NCBI GenBank assembly: GCA_017441265.1 | Contig: JAFRYE010000037.1 | Coordinates: forward strand, 1 to 64,000 | DNA: 64,000 bases | Source: Lachnospiraceae bacterium | GTDB taxonomy: Bacteria > Bacillota > Clostridia > Lachnospirales > Lachnospiraceae | Direction of reading: 5' to 3' | Part shown: positions 8,598 through 17,965 of the stretch, piece after piece | How positions within the stretch are numbered: position 1 is the stretch's first letter | Layout: the number at the start of each line of letters is the position of its first letter | Translations under genes and position numbers: made by a program | Notes under the pieces: model-generated | Databases searched by the model: none | What the model saw: the letters and a program-made list of their open reading frames with translations, nothing else | Told to the model about the DNA's origin: nothing

Positions 8598-9528
8598 TGC
8601 CGTATCCTCCCTTCTTGTCGTCTACAACAACGCCTTCACGAAGGGAAATAACGCGCTTCTGCATGGAATCCACGATCTCACGGTTGTGCGTGACCACAAC
8701 GACGGTCGTGCCCTGCGCATTGATGTCATTCAACAGGTTCATGATGCCGATGGTGTTGGCCGGATCGAGGTTACCGGTCGGCTCGTCTGCAAGCAGGATC
8801 AACGGCTTGTTGATCAACGCCCTGGCCAGTGCAACACGCTGCTGCTCGCCGCCGGAAAGCTTGTTCGGATAGCTCTTGTACTTGCCGGAAAGACCGACAA
8901 TTCCGAGCATACGGCTCACGTTGCGCGCGATCTTGTGGAACGGAGCACCGACAACTTTCTGGGCAAATGCGATATTCTCATACACCGTGCGATCCTCCAG
9001 CAAACGGAAGTCCTGGAACACGATGCCGATATTTCGACGATATTTGCATACATGGCGGTTGCGTAGTCTCGAGAGGTCCGTTCCGCCGATCAGGATCGTT
9101 CCCGACGTCGGGCGGATCTCGCGCATCAACAGGCGGATCAGCGTGGATTTGCCGGCGCCGCTGGGGCCGACGATAAATACGAACTCGCCCTGATTGATCT
9201 TGAACGAAACATCCTTGAGCGCCTGGTTGTCCTCGCTGCTCGGACCGTCGTCATATTCCTTTGTCACATGTTCAAACACGATAACCGGATTGTTCGAGGG
9301 TTCCGCCTGCAAAGGCGCCGAAGCGACTTCCCCGTCGTCATCCACGTCATCATACTCTGCCGATCCCTCCGAAGCGCCGACCGCATCCGGTTTCCCCGAA
9401 CGCACCGCGGTCGTCACCGCTTCCTCGTAGTCGTCATAATCGTCCCGGAAAGTCTCGGGCAATCCGGCTGCTTCCGCCACGGCACGAACATTTTCCGCGG
9501 CATCAGCGGTTAGATTCTTCTCATCCAT
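8590..9528 (-). CDS. ftsE: Cell-division ATPase FtsE with long acidic N-terminal extension
   Basis: The ABC ATPase core starts near residue 75 ([11 protein letters not shown]). It has Walker A GPSGAGKS, signature [15 protein letters not shown] and Walker [15 protein letters not shown], the last being the FtsE/LolD-type form. It powers FtsX at the septum. The first 70 or so residues are an Asp/Glu/Ala-rich, probably disordered tail ([20 protein letters not shown]) that ordinary FtsE of about 230 residues lacks. I choose ATG 9528, with AGGGG 7 bases upstream. An ABC-sized protein could start only much further in, where I see no better ribosome site, so the tail is probably real. Confidence 0.94.
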   Translation of the reverse strand: MDEKNLTADAAENVRAVAEAAGLPETFRDDYDDYEEAVTTAVRSGKPDAVGASEGSAEYDDVDDDGEVASAPLQAEPSNNPVIVFEHVTKEYDDGPSSEDNQALKDVSFKINQGEFVFIVGPSGAGKSTLIRLLMREIRPTSGTILIGGTDLSRLRNRHVCKYRRNIGIVFQDFRLLEDRTVYENIAFAQKVVGAPFHKIARNVSRMLGIVGLSGKYKSYPNKLSGGEQQRVALARALINKPLILLADEPTGNLDPANTIGIMNLLNDINAQGTTVVVVTHNREIVDSMQKRVISLREGVVVDDKKGGYGNE

Positions 9529-9598
9529 TCGATTTTCCCCTAAATGCGAAGGCCCGCACCGCAGCATTCCGGTTCGGACCTATCGCGTATTGTATTGA

Positions 9599-10687
9599 TC
9601 AGTATTCGGAATTTTCCATGTACTTCATGTACTTGACAACCATCAGAGCGATCTTGAACGTGATGGCGTCGTCGAATACACGGAGGTCAAGATTGGTGCT
9701 CTTCTCCAGCTTGTCCAGCCGGTAGACGAGCGTATTGCGGTGAATGTAAAGATCTTTGGAAGTCGCCGAAACGTTCAGGCTCTTCTCAAAGAATTTGTTG
9801 ATCGTCGTGAGCGTTTCCTCGCCGAAATCCTCAGGCGACTGACCGTCGAAGATCTCGCGGATGAACATCTTGCACAACGGCATCGGAAGCTGATAGATCA
9901 GGCGGCCGATACCCAGATTGTTGTATGCCACGACCTTGCGCTCGCTGTAGAAGATCTTGCCGACATCGAGGGCCATCTTCGCTTCCTTGTAGGAGCGGGA
10001 AATGTCCTTGATCTCGTTGACGATCGTGCCGTAGGAAACGTGAACCTTGCTCATGGCTTCGGTGTTGAGCATGTCAACGATCACCTTGGCGGTGTTCATG
10101 AGCGTCTCATACGTCTCATTGGCCTTCAATTCGCGAACGATAATGATATTCTTCTCATCGACAGCCGTGATGAAATCCTTCGGCTTGCCGGCGAACAGCG
10201 TGCGAACTGTCTCAAGGGCGTTGGTGTCCTTCTCGGTCTTCGTCTCGATGATATAAACGACACGGCGTGCTTCCACGTCGATGTGAAGCTTCTTCGCACG
10301 ATTGTAGATGTCCACGAGCAGCAGGTTGTCCAAAAGGAGGTTCTTGATGAAGTTATCCTTGTCGAAGCGCTCCTTGTATGCGACCAAAAGGCTCTGGATC
10401 TGGAAAGCGGCCATCTTTCCGACCATGTAGACATCGTCGGACTCCCCCTTCGCGATCAGAACATACTCCGGCTGATGATCGTCGTACACCTTGAAGAACT
10501 GGCAGCCCTGCATCTGCTGGCTCTCTGCCGGCGACTCAGCAAATTCCGCAGCTCTGGCCTCGTAGTTCTCCCCGCTGTTCATCGTGGTCGCAAGGGTCTT
10601 CCCCTCCGTGTCCATCACGCACAGATCTACACGGGTGATTCCCTTCATCCCGTCGATCGTATTCTGAAGAATCTGATTCGATATCAT
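9599..10687 (-). CDS. PucR/CdaR-type transcriptional regulator
   Basis: The protein has 362 residues. It carries a C-terminal PucR-type helix-turn-helix (SATSKDLYIHRNTLVYRLDK, about 300-325) and an N-terminal sensory half beginning MISNQILQNTIDG, a style seen in sugar-diacid and related regulators. Its effector is unknown. It lies 70 bases upstream of ftsE in the same direction and has its own promoter at 10805-10833, so the division genes may be read through from here. A link between this regulator and FtsEX is suggested only by position. Confidence 0.85.
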   Translation of the reverse strand: MISNQILQNTIDGMKGITRVDLCVMDTEGKTLATTMNSGENYEARAAEFAESPAESQQMQGCQFFKVYDDHQPEYVLIAKGESDDVYMVGKMAAFQIQSLLVAYKERFDKDNFIKNLLLDNLLLVDIYNRAKKLHIDVEARRVVYIIETKTEKDTNALETVRTLFAGKPKDFITAVDEKNIIIVRELKANETYETLMNTAKVIVDMLNTEAMSKVHVSYGTIVNEIKDISRSYKEAKMALDVGKIFYSERKVVAYNNLGIGRLIYQLPMPLCKMFIREIFDGQSPEDFGEETLTTINKFFEKSLNVSATSKDLYIHRNTLVYRLDKLEKSTNLDLRVFDDAITFKIALMVVKYMKYMENSEY

Positions 10688-10804
10688 CCGTTAGCCGTCC
10701 TTTCCGCCGGTTTCGGCCGACATCCGCAACGCATTTCGCGGCGGTGTCAACACTGCTCGGACGCCGCAGACTCCCTGCGATGACCGATACCCGCAATCAG
10801 TAGC

Positions 10805-10833
10805 ATTTTAGCACTTTTCGGCCCGTTTTTCAA
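10805..10833 (-). promoter_or_regulatory. Sigma-A-type promoter for the PucR-type gene
   Basis: On the minus strand TTGAAA and TAAAAT are separated by 17 bases, a near-consensus housekeeping promoter. The start of the regulator gene lies about 115 bases downstream. The -10 box runs into a TAAAATGC word, one copy of the recurrent AAAATG motif. Confidence 0.65.
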
Positions 10834-10890
10834 GTGAAAACCTTGTGAAGTGAATACGTTGTTGCAAGCCTATCCGACAAGTCAAACGAC

Positions 10891-10926
10891 AAAAAAAGAG
10901 CTCCGCACACGAGGTGCGAAGCTCTT
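10891..10926 (-). terminator. Intrinsic terminator after the sugar-importer ATPase gene
   Basis: AAGAGCT..CGCAC pairs with GTGCG..AGCTCTT around a short loop and is followed on the minus strand by seven T. It lies 18 bases past the stop codon of the 10945-12057 gene. Confidence 0.85.
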
Positions 10927-10944
10927 GAATTATCATATTCGCGA

Positions 10945-12057
10945 TCAGTGAGTGATAACCTGCTCGGTCTCCTTGTCGAATACATGCATCTTCGCAAGGT
11001 CCATAGCAATGGTAACCGTGTCACCCGGTCTAGCCGTCGTACGAGGATCAACGCGTGCGGTGATATCGTAATCATCCACAGCGAAGTACAGGAATACTTC
11101 GGCACCGAGAAGCTCGTATACACGAACGGTAGCTGCGAATGCCGATTCCGGATGCGCGGAAACGAATGCAGCATCGTCCTTGATATCCTCGGGACGGATA
11201 CCGAGAACAACTTCCTTGTCGGCATAGCCGCCCTCAATGAGCTTCTTTGCTCTTGCCTCGGGAACAAGGATCTTGTTGTTGCCGAACACCAGGTAAACGC
11301 TCGTGCCGCTTACGGTAACTACGGAATCGATGAAGTTCATCTGCGGCGAACCCATGAAACCTGCAACGAACAGGTTCTGCGGCTTGTCGTAGAGGTTCTG
11401 AGGGGTATCTACCTGCTGGATGACACCGTCCTTCATAACGACGATTCTGGTACCGAGCGTCATAGCCTCGGTCTGGTCATGGGTTACGTAGATAATGGTA
11501 GCTTCGAGTCTCTGATGAATCTTGGAGATCTCGATACGCATCTGCACACGGAGCTTAGCATCCAAGTTGGAAAGAGGCTCGTCCATGAGGAATACTTTAG
11601 GGTTACGAACGATTGCACGACCCATGGCAACACGCTGTCTCTGACCACCGGACAGAGCCTTCGGCTTACGGTCAAGCAACTGCTCGATACCGAGGATCTT
11701 AGCTGCCTCGTTTACGAGCTTCTCGATCTGATCCTTCGGAACTTTACGAAGCTTCAGACCGAATGCCATGTTATCATAAACAGACATATGCGGATACAGA
11801 GCGTAGTTCTGGAAAACCATCGCGATATCTCTGTCCTTCGGCTCAACGTCGTTCATCAGTTTGTCGCCGATGTACAACTCACCGCCGGTGATCTCCTCGA
11901 GACCTGCGATCATACGAAGAGTCGTGGACTTACCACATCCGGAAGGTCCTACGAAAATGATGAACTCCTTGTCCTTGATATCAAGGTTGAAGTCCTTAAC
12001 TGCGACGAATCCGTTCGGATATGTCTTGCTGATGTTAATAAGTTTCAAACCTGCCAT
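10945..12057 (-). CDS. Multi-sugar ABC transporter ATPase (MsmX/UgpC type)
   Basis: The protein has 370 residues. The ABC domain has Walker A GPSGCGKS, signature ALSGGQRQRVAMGRAI, Walker B VFLMDEPLSNLDAKL and switch His in VTHDQTEAMT. A C-terminal TOBE/OB region (about 240-370) follows, the layout of ATPases that serve several sugar importers. It stands alone, without permeases, as MsmX does in Bacillus, so it probably energises importers encoded elsewhere. It has a strong TAGGAGGC site. Codon choice leans to the GCT, GTA and CGT types compared with neighbours, suggesting high expression. Confidence 0.93.
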   Translation of the reverse strand: MAGLKLINISKTYPNGFVAVKDFNLDIKDKEFIIFVGPSGCGKSTTLRMIAGLEEITGGELYIGDKLMNDVEPKDRDIAMVFQNYALYPHMSVYDNMAFGLKLRKVPKDQIEKLVNEAAKILGIEQLLDRKPKALSGGQRQRVAMGRAIVRNPKVFLMDEPLSNLDAKLRVQMRIEISKIHQRLEATIIYVTHDQTEAMTLGTRIVVMKDGVIQQVDTPQNLYDKPQNLFVAGFMGSPQMNFIDSVVTVSGTSVYLVFGNNKILVPEARAKKLIEGGYADKEVVLGIRPEDIKDDAAFVSAHPESAFAATVRVYELLGAEVFLYFAVDDYDITARVDPRTTARPGDTVTIAMDLAKMHVFDKETEQVITH

Positions 12058-12433
12058 TACAAAATGCCTCCTATAATTTCTTGCAGACGCAATACAGCCG
12101 CTCTCGCAGCATCCATCGTATATGATACACTACGCGCCCCGAAAAAACTATGTTGCAAATGTACAAATTCAGTTTTCTACTTTTGTCTAATTTGCATAAC
12201 AATCGATTTTGCGCGTGCTGCCCTTGTCTTTTTTACTGAAAATGCACAGCAGAAACCGTGTAAAACCCCTTTGTTTTGCAAGATTTTTGTACATAATGCC
12301 GTATTTCCGAGGTTATGTATTTTTTGTGTCCGCGGAAAATGACTGTTCCCCCACCGCATGGAATTGCATTTTTCGGCAATTTTTGCTACACTTGCGGCAG
12401 AAAACGTGCCTTGTAAAGGAGGTTCATCATCCT
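12058..12433. other. Divergent intergenic region between ATPase and SDR genes
   Basis: These 376 bases separate two diverging genes and are AT-rich relative to the flanks. Both outer ends hold ribosome sites: TAGGAGGC for the ATPase and AAAGGAGG at 12415-12422 for the SDR gene. I found no promoter pair that I trust and no RNA gene. It contains several copies of the recurrent AAAATG word, including CGGAAAATG at 12333-12341. Confidence 0.5.
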
Positions 12434-13159
12434 ATGGAAACTATCATTGTTACAGGTGCCAGCGGCGATATCGGATCCGCTGTGGCACTGCAGTTGGCAA
12501 AGCGCGGCGTCAATCTCGCCCTCATCGGGCACACGAACGCCGAAGCTCTCGAGGAGACGGTCCGCGGTTGCCGCGAACTGGGTTCCTACTGCCGCTCTTA
12601 CGCCGGTGATCTCGGAAATGAGGCATTTGTCCGTGAAACTATGGAAAGCATTGCCGATACGTTCCATCGGATCGACGGGCTTGTCCACGTCGCCGGTCAC
12701 TCGTCCTGCGGACTTTTGACCGATCTCACCATCGAGGAGTGGAACGGTCTCGTGTCCTCCAACCTGACGTCGGCCTACTTATGTATAAAACACGTGACCC
12801 CCGCAATGCTCTCCGCGCGGGAGGGCCGCATTCTCATGATCTCCTCCGTCTGGGGAACGCGCGGGGCTTCTTTCGAAGCCGCCTACTCCGCGACCAAAGG
12901 CGGTCTTGATTCCCTGACGAAAGCCATGGCCAAAGAGCTGGCTCCGAGCAACATCTCGGTCAATGCCCTCGCTCCCGGCATGGTCGACACCAAGATGAAC
13001 TCTCACCTCTCCGAGGAGGATCTTGCCTCTCTGCGCGACGAGATTCCCGCCGGACGGATCGCCGCTCCCTCGGAAGTCGCCGAGATGGTCGACCTGCTGC
13101 TGCAGGCTCCCCGCTATCTCACCGGCGAGATCATCGGCTTCAACGGAGGATGGTTCTGA
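12434..13159 (+). CDS. SDR-family oxidoreductase (FabG-like)
   Basis: The protein has 241 residues. It has the nucleotide-binding TGASGDIGSA (7-16) and the catalytic set Ser137/138, Tyr151 and Lys155 (YSATK), with the C-terminal NALAPGMVDTKM typical of classical short-chain dehydrogenases. The usual NNAG is replaced by HVAG at 85-88. It could be a second 3-oxoacyl-ACP reductase or a sugar or alcohol dehydrogenase; no fatty-acid genes are nearby. I start at METII because AAAGGAGG lies 11 bases upstream; the frame is open much further up but without a ribosome site. Confidence 0.9.
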   Translation: METIIVTGASGDIGSAVALQLAKRGVNLALIGHTNAEALEETVRGCRELGSYCRSYAGDLGNEAFVRETMESIADTFHRIDGLVHVAGHSSCGLLTDLTIEEWNGLVSSNLTSAYLCIKHVTPAMLSAREGRILMISSVWGTRGASFEAAYSATKGGLDSLTKAMAKELAPSNISVNALAPGMVDTKMNSHLSEEDLASLRDEIPAGRIAAPSEVAEMVDLLLQAPRYLTGEIIGFNGGWF

Positions 13160-13180
13160 TCGGTCTCGGATCCCGGCCGG

Positions 13181-14092
13181 TCAGTTCTTCGAACCGCCGG
13201 TGTAATGCTTGGTCAAAAACTCCATGATACCTTTGCCCTCCGCCTCCGCCAGACGATCGAGCGCCTCCGCGCTGTTGATAAACTGTGCGTCGTAATCGTT
13301 GTCGATGAAACAACTCTCGACAATGACGGAGATCAGGTTGTTGCTGGCGCCGTGGCGGCAGATCGCATAGTAGTCCACCGGAACACCGTTGTCATCGAAG
13401 GTGTCCTGGCTGTCGCGCTTGAACGGTCCGCGGTTGTTCAGGCCGATGTTCGACAGCTGATTCAGGATACAGTTCGCAAGAAGCTTCGACTGCTCCGTGA
13501 TGTTATTCTGTTTTGAGATGATGACCATCGCGCCGTTCTGCTTATGATTGTCGGAGGCATCCAGGTGGAGGCTTACGACGATGTCCGCGTGGTTGGTAAC
13601 TCCGGTTTCGACACGGGCACGCAGATCGGCGCCCTTATCATTTTTCACAAGCTCCGTATCGTCTTCTCTGGTCAAAATGACCGTCACATTGTCGTACTTG
13701 TCCGTCAGGTACGCTTTCAAACGAAGAGCAAGCTCAAGATTCAGTTTCGCCTCGACACGACCGTCAAACGACGCGCCGGGATCCTTGCCGCCGTGTCCGG
13801 GATCGAGCACGATCGTGTAGCGTTTCGGTGCCGGTGTGGGCGTCGCCGTTCCCACGGGCTGCGACGGCTCCGTCGTGACGATATCTTCCGCTCCCGCAGT
13901 CGGCGGATTCTCGTCCGGCTCGGTATAGTTGCCGACCCGGTTGTATTTGCGGATATCATCATCGTCACCGCTGCTGCAAGCGATGATCACAATCATTACG
14001 ATCACCGTCAGTCCCAGAAAGCACAACAGTTTTCTGCGTCTTCCCAGCTTATTGTTTCTTGTCTTTTTGTGTCTTTGATTCATTGTTTTCAT
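13181..14092 (-). CDS. Membrane-anchored N-acetylmuramoyl-L-alanine amidase
   Basis: The protein has 303 residues: a basic N-tail, one hydrophobic anchor (about 22-40, ending IIACSSG, possibly a lipobox), a Pro/Thr linker and an Amidase_3 domain. The Zn ligands and catalytic residues are visible as LDPGHGG, a Glu in GRVEAKLN, VSLHLDA and VIVESCF. It cleaves the bond between N-acetylmuramic acid and the stem peptide outside the membrane. The start at 14092 has AGGGGG very close; the in-frame ATG at 14083 (MNQRHKK) has better spacing and may be the true one. It is convergent with the SDR gene. Confidence 0.92.
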   Translation of the reverse strand: MKTMNQRHKKTRNNKLGRRRKLLCFLGLTVIVMIVIIACSSGDDDDIRKYNRVGNYTEPDENPPTAGAEDIVTTEPSQPVGTATPTPAPKRYTIVLDPGHGGKDPGASFDGRVEAKLNLELALRLKAYLTDKYDNVTVILTREDDTELVKNDKGADLRARVETGVTNHADIVVSLHLDASDNHKQNGAMVIISKQNNITEQSKLLANCILNQLSNIGLNNRGPFKRDSQDTFDDNGVPVDYYAICRHGASNNLISVIVESCFIDNDYDAQFINSAEALDRLAEAEGKGIMEFLTKHYTGGSKN

Positions 14093-14125
14093 ATCCCCCT
14101 GATTCTGCGTACGGACCTCCGGCCG

Positions 14126-17100
14126 TTATTCCCGGTTTTCGCCCCCCTGAGCGCCGGTCACGTCGCAATCTAAGAAATTCATGGCTTCCTCTTCGAAGCC
14201 GAAAGCAATTCCCGCCGCCGAAGCTAAACGGAAATTGAACGTCGACATCTCGAACTGTCCGCGTCCCTTCTTCTCTCCGGAGCCGACGCCGATGGCCAAA
14301 GCGCCCTCGCACCGCATTCCGAGCTGGGAATGGATGAGACGGATTGTTGCGGAACCCGTGCGGCATCCGACGCCGATGCAGCGTTTTGCACGCATCTCGG
14401 TGCGGATCTCGCAGTCCGTCGCGCGGACATTGACCGTCTCGCTATGCAGACTTCCGATGCCGACCTGCGTGTCGCCGGAAACCACACACTCAAATCCGAC
14501 GTTCACCAGATCGACTCTCGCCTCCCCGTTGATGGACCCCACCGCCACGCCGCGGTCGGAATTGACGCGCGCCCGGATCCGGGTATTGCGAAGCGACAGC
14601 GCGGCAACGCTGCTGGAAGAGCCGATTCCGAGGGCAAGTTCGCCCGTCATAGTCAAATACAGGTTGCGGCACTGCTCGATGCGAATGCCGGTCTCCCGCA
14701 GATACCCGCCGCCGATGCCGATACACTCACGGCCGTCGCCGTGGATCGTCAGCTCGCCTTCCATGTTGACCGTGATCCGGCCGACGGACTGGTTGCAGTC
14801 GCCGCCGATGGCAAAGCTGCGGTCGGCGCTGACATTGATGCATAATTTTCCTTTGCCCTCCAGCGTCAGTGAGGAGCTTTCGGGCACACGGATACCGGAA
14901 TCCTGCATCGTGACATTGCCCTCGATGACCAGCGTCACGTCACTGCGGTTTCCGATCTCGATACAGGGGCGTCGCTGGAACGACTCCAGCTGAAGCCCGC
15001 GCAAATGAATCCGGCAAATGGTATTGTCCGGCACATGGATCACGATGTCGGTCTGATACTTCGGATTGCCGACGAGGACGCAGTCCGGTCTGGGCACGAC
15101 GACCTCGGTGTAGCCCTCCATCACCAGCGGCACGAGCTGCACTTCGTTCTCGCTGCCGACAATGTACGTCTTCTTCTGACGCGTATCGATATTGCGAAGG
15201 TTGATCCGAACGATCTCCTCGCTGATCTCCTTGGGAATCTCATCGACGATCTCCGTATCCGGCTTTCCGGTATAGTATCCCTGAATGAGATCGATCCCGA
15301 GACGGATCACGGTGTTGAGTTCGTCTCTGGTCTCCACGCCTTCGGCCAGCGCAAGGAACCCGTTCTCGTGAGCGAATTCCACGGTGTTTGACACGAAGAA
15401 CTGCTTCTTGTTGTCCTCACCGACACCGGCGATCAGGCTGCGGTCGATCTTGACATAGTTCGGCGAATAGGTGAGCAGGTTGGAAATGTTGGAGTACCCT
15501 GCGCCGTAATCGTCGACGGCAAGCTGCATGCCGTGGTCGTCACAGCGTTTTTTGATGATCTGTACCTGCTCCTGGCTTGCCTCCGTCTGCTCCGTGAACT
15601 CGATGACGATATTGGGTAGAATATCGGCATAGTTTGCGATCAGTTTCGCGTAGTCGCGGTCGTTGATGATAACCTTCGGAATACTGTTGATAAACAGCTT
15701 TCTGCCGCGGAACCGGTCGATATTGTCGCGGTACAGCGCGAGCGTGTTGAAAAATGTGTGTCGCTCGACGTCGTACAGGCGGTCCATCATCTCCGCGTGA
15801 TGCAGGATCGTTCCGGGAGAGAGCGTCCGCTCCGTCCCCGAACGCATCAATGCTTCGTAGGAGTAGATCTCTCCGGTCTTGGCGTTGATGATCGGCTGGA
15901 ACTCATATTTCATGAGGTTGTCGTCGAGGATCCGCGTCACTTCGCCGCGCTCCTCCTCATTGATGATCTCGGAGCCGTCGTCCTGACGTTTCTTCGCAAG
16001 TTTGATCGCCTTCTTCTCCGCGATGACGGCGGCGGTGATCTCCGCGATGCTCTCCTCGCTCACCACCTCCTCGCACACCTTCACATACATAATGTTCAGG
16101 CTGTAGGATTTGCGGTTGAACGTATTGTAGTTGCGGATGCGCGCCCCCAGATTGGAAAGCAGGCCCGTCGCATCGTTGTCGTTGTCGTAAAATCCTGCGA
16201 TGACGAACTCATCGTTGCCGAACCGCGCGCAGATGTCGCGGTCGTTCATCGTATTCTGGATCATCTTCGTGAGCGTCATAAGGACCTCGTTGCCCTCCTC
16301 GCGGCCGTACGCGTCGTTGATCGTGGAAAACCGCTCGATATCCAGGGCGATGACGCGCAGCAGTTTCGTCGGACGTCCGCCGAGATGGCGGTACATATCC
16401 TGCAGCGCTCCGATATAGCCCTTGTAGTTGAACAGACCGGTCATGGGATCGCGGACCTGATTCTGCATCGTCACGTCGTCATACATGTACCAGCGGCGCT
16501 GCGTCTCCAGGCAATGCGACAGTTTCCGCAGCCAGCCGCGCAGGTATCGCGCATACAGCTGCGGCGTGCTGCCATAGGAAAGGACCACATAGCCGAGCAC
16601 GCGGTCGATGAAATGTAACGGCGCAACGTAAAATATCCGCGGCTTCTCGCTCTCCCGATACAATGCCGGGATCATGAATTCGCGGGAGAATTTGCGCCCG
16701 TCGCCGAACGTGCTCGAATCCTTTTCATGGGAAATGGCGAGCTCGATCTTGTCGGTCAGGTGTTTCATCTCCTCGCGCTCATGCATGGCATTTTCGTTCA
16801 GGCACAGGTAAAAAGCCTCGTAATCACCGAGGTAGGAAGTGGACCGATCGACAACGCGGAGACATGTGGAGAAATCCGTGACATTGGTGATCTCCTCGCT
16901 CATGAAGTTGAATTCCGAAGGGAACTGTTCATTGGCGATCTTAAGATTCTCAAGCCACAGATTTGAGTAAGAGCCGCAGGAACTGCGGGCACAACCGCAG
17001 GAAGCGCCGGGAACCAGCCTGCAACAGCCGGTCCGGTGCGTCAGAAGAAACTGCTCTTTGCCCTCCATAAGAGCCAGAAGCATGTGAACTGCATTTTGCG

Positions 17101-17860
17101 TCATCTCGGCGGGATCGCGGTATACGGACAAATACTCGCCTGTCGAGCTGTCCTCCTCCGCGCCGTAGCCGGCGACGATCACATCCTCGGGAACGCGGAT
17201 TCCCCGGCGTTCCAGGGCGCTCACTAAAGCGGCCGCTCCCTCGTCCGAGACACAGATGACCGCATCCGGAAGCTGTCCCGATGCCTGCAGGGTGTCGGCA
17301 ATGCCGTCCGCCGTCAGGTACCAGAACCCGCCCTCGAAGAAATCTTCCGTTTTCGCGCTCAGGCCGTACTTTGCCATCGCCGCAAGGAAATCCTCCTGCA
17401 GCGCATGGTCGAACGGTACCGCATTTTCCCGTGCACCGGCTACCAGCCGGATATCCGCGGCGCCGTGGCGCGTGACAAGGTGTCCTACTAAGACATCCAT
17501 ACCGTTTTCGCGGCCGAACGGTACCGTCGGAAACCCGAACTCATTCTCATGTTCAAGGCACACTACGGGCTTGCCGAACTCCACCCGGATCTTTTCGAGG
17601 ATCTCTTTCTGACGGTCCATGTAAAATGTCGTCGGATACACGATCAACCCGTCCAGTTCCTTTAAGTTCATCACCTCGTAGACGGAGCATTCCGCATCCG
17701 CGTAGCTCTCGTGCGTGCCGGGTCGGCACAATGTCGTGAACGTGACAACGTCAATGTCGTTCTTCAACAACTCTTTCTGAATCTCGTACAGGCATTGACG
17801 GAAAAACTTATGGTATGCGTCGGAGAGCAAAACTCCGACAATCTTTCGTCTCTTTGCCAT
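14126..17860 (-). CDS. LacI-like sensor / GGDEF / EAL / beta-solenoid protein
   Basis: The protein has 1244 residues and no signal peptide or membrane segment. Residues 5-275 resemble a LacI/periplasmic-binding-type sensor without the DNA-binding helix. A Cys cluster follows at 279-295 (CC, CGC, C), then a GAF-like region (about 310-455). The GGDEF domain (about 465-625) has its signature degraded to GNDEF (548-552). The EAL domain (about 640-880) is intact: YEALMR, FINSIPK, EFTEQTE, DDYGAGYS, KIDRS and LAEGVE. From about 905 to 1235 there are eight repeats of 28-30 residues marked by IGIG-type cores (1016, 1046, 1076, 1104, 1132, 1161, 1189, 1217), read as a beta-solenoid. It probably hydrolyses c-di-GMP in response to a ligand. 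AGGGAGGA precedes the ATG. Confidence 0.9.
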   Translation of the reverse strand: MAKRRKIVGVLLSDAYHKFFRQCLYEIQKELLKNDIDVVTFTTLCRPGTHESYADAECSVYEVMNLKELDGLIVYPTTFYMDRQKEILEKIRVEFGKPVVCLEHENEFGFPTVPFGRENGMDVLVGHLVTRHGAADIRLVAGARENAVPFDHALQEDFLAAMAKYGLSAKTEDFFEGGFWYLTADGIADTLQASGQLPDAVICVSDEGAAALVSALERRGIRVPEDVIVAGYGAEEDSSTGEYLSVYRDPAEMTQNAVHMLLALMEGKEQFLLTHRTGCCRLVPGASCGCARSSCGSYSNLWLENLKIANEQFPSEFNFMSEEITNVTDFSTCLRVVDRSTSYLGDYEAFYLCLNENAMHEREEMKHLTDKIELAISHEKDSSTFGDGRKFSREFMIPALYRESEKPRIFYVAPLHFIDRVLGYVVLSYGSTPQLYARYLRGWLRKLSHCLETQRRWYMYDDVTMQNQVRDPMTGLFNYKGYIGALQDMYRHLGGRPTKLLRVIALDIERFSTINDAYGREEGNEVLMTLTKMIQNTMNDRDICARFGNDEFVIAGFYDNDNDATGLLSNLGARIRNYNTFNRKSYSLNIMYVKVCEEVVSEESIAEITAAVIAEKKAIKLAKKRQDDGSEIINEEERGEVTRILDDNLMKYEFQPIINAKTGEIYSYEALMRSGTERTLSPGTILHHAEMMDRLYDVERHTFFNTLALYRDNIDRFRGRKLFINSIPKVIINDRDYAKLIANYADILPNIVIEFTEQTEASQEQVQIIKKRCDDHGMQLAVDDYGAGYSNISNLLTYSPNYVKIDRSLIAGVGEDNKKQFFVSNTVEFAHENGFLALAEGVETRDELNTVIRLGIDLIQGYYTGKPDTEIVDEIPKEISEEIVRINLRNIDTRQKKTYIVGSENEVQLVPLVMEGYTEVVVPRPDCVLVGNPKYQTDIVIHVPDNTICRIHLRGLQLESFQRRPCIEIGNRSDVTLVIEGNVTMQDSGIRVPESSSLTLEGKGKLCINVSADRSFAIGGDCNQSVGRITVNMEGELTIHGDGRECIGIGGGYLRETGIRIEQCRNLYLTMTGELALGIGSSSSVAALSLRNTRIRARVNSDRGVAVGSINGEARVDLVNVGFECVVSGDTQVGIGSLHSETVNVRATDCEIRTEMRAKRCIGVGCRTGSATIRLIHSQLGMRCEGALAIGVGSGEKKGRGQFEMSTFNFRLASAAGIAFGFEEEAMNFLDCDVTGAQGGENRE

Positions 17861-17965
17861 CTGGGTTCCTCCCTGTCGCGCAACGCGCGCCGGGCGGCCG
17901 CGCTGCTGCCGGTGACCCGAATCCCCGGTGGATTCGGACGTGAGCCGTCTGTTCGGACGAGCCCG

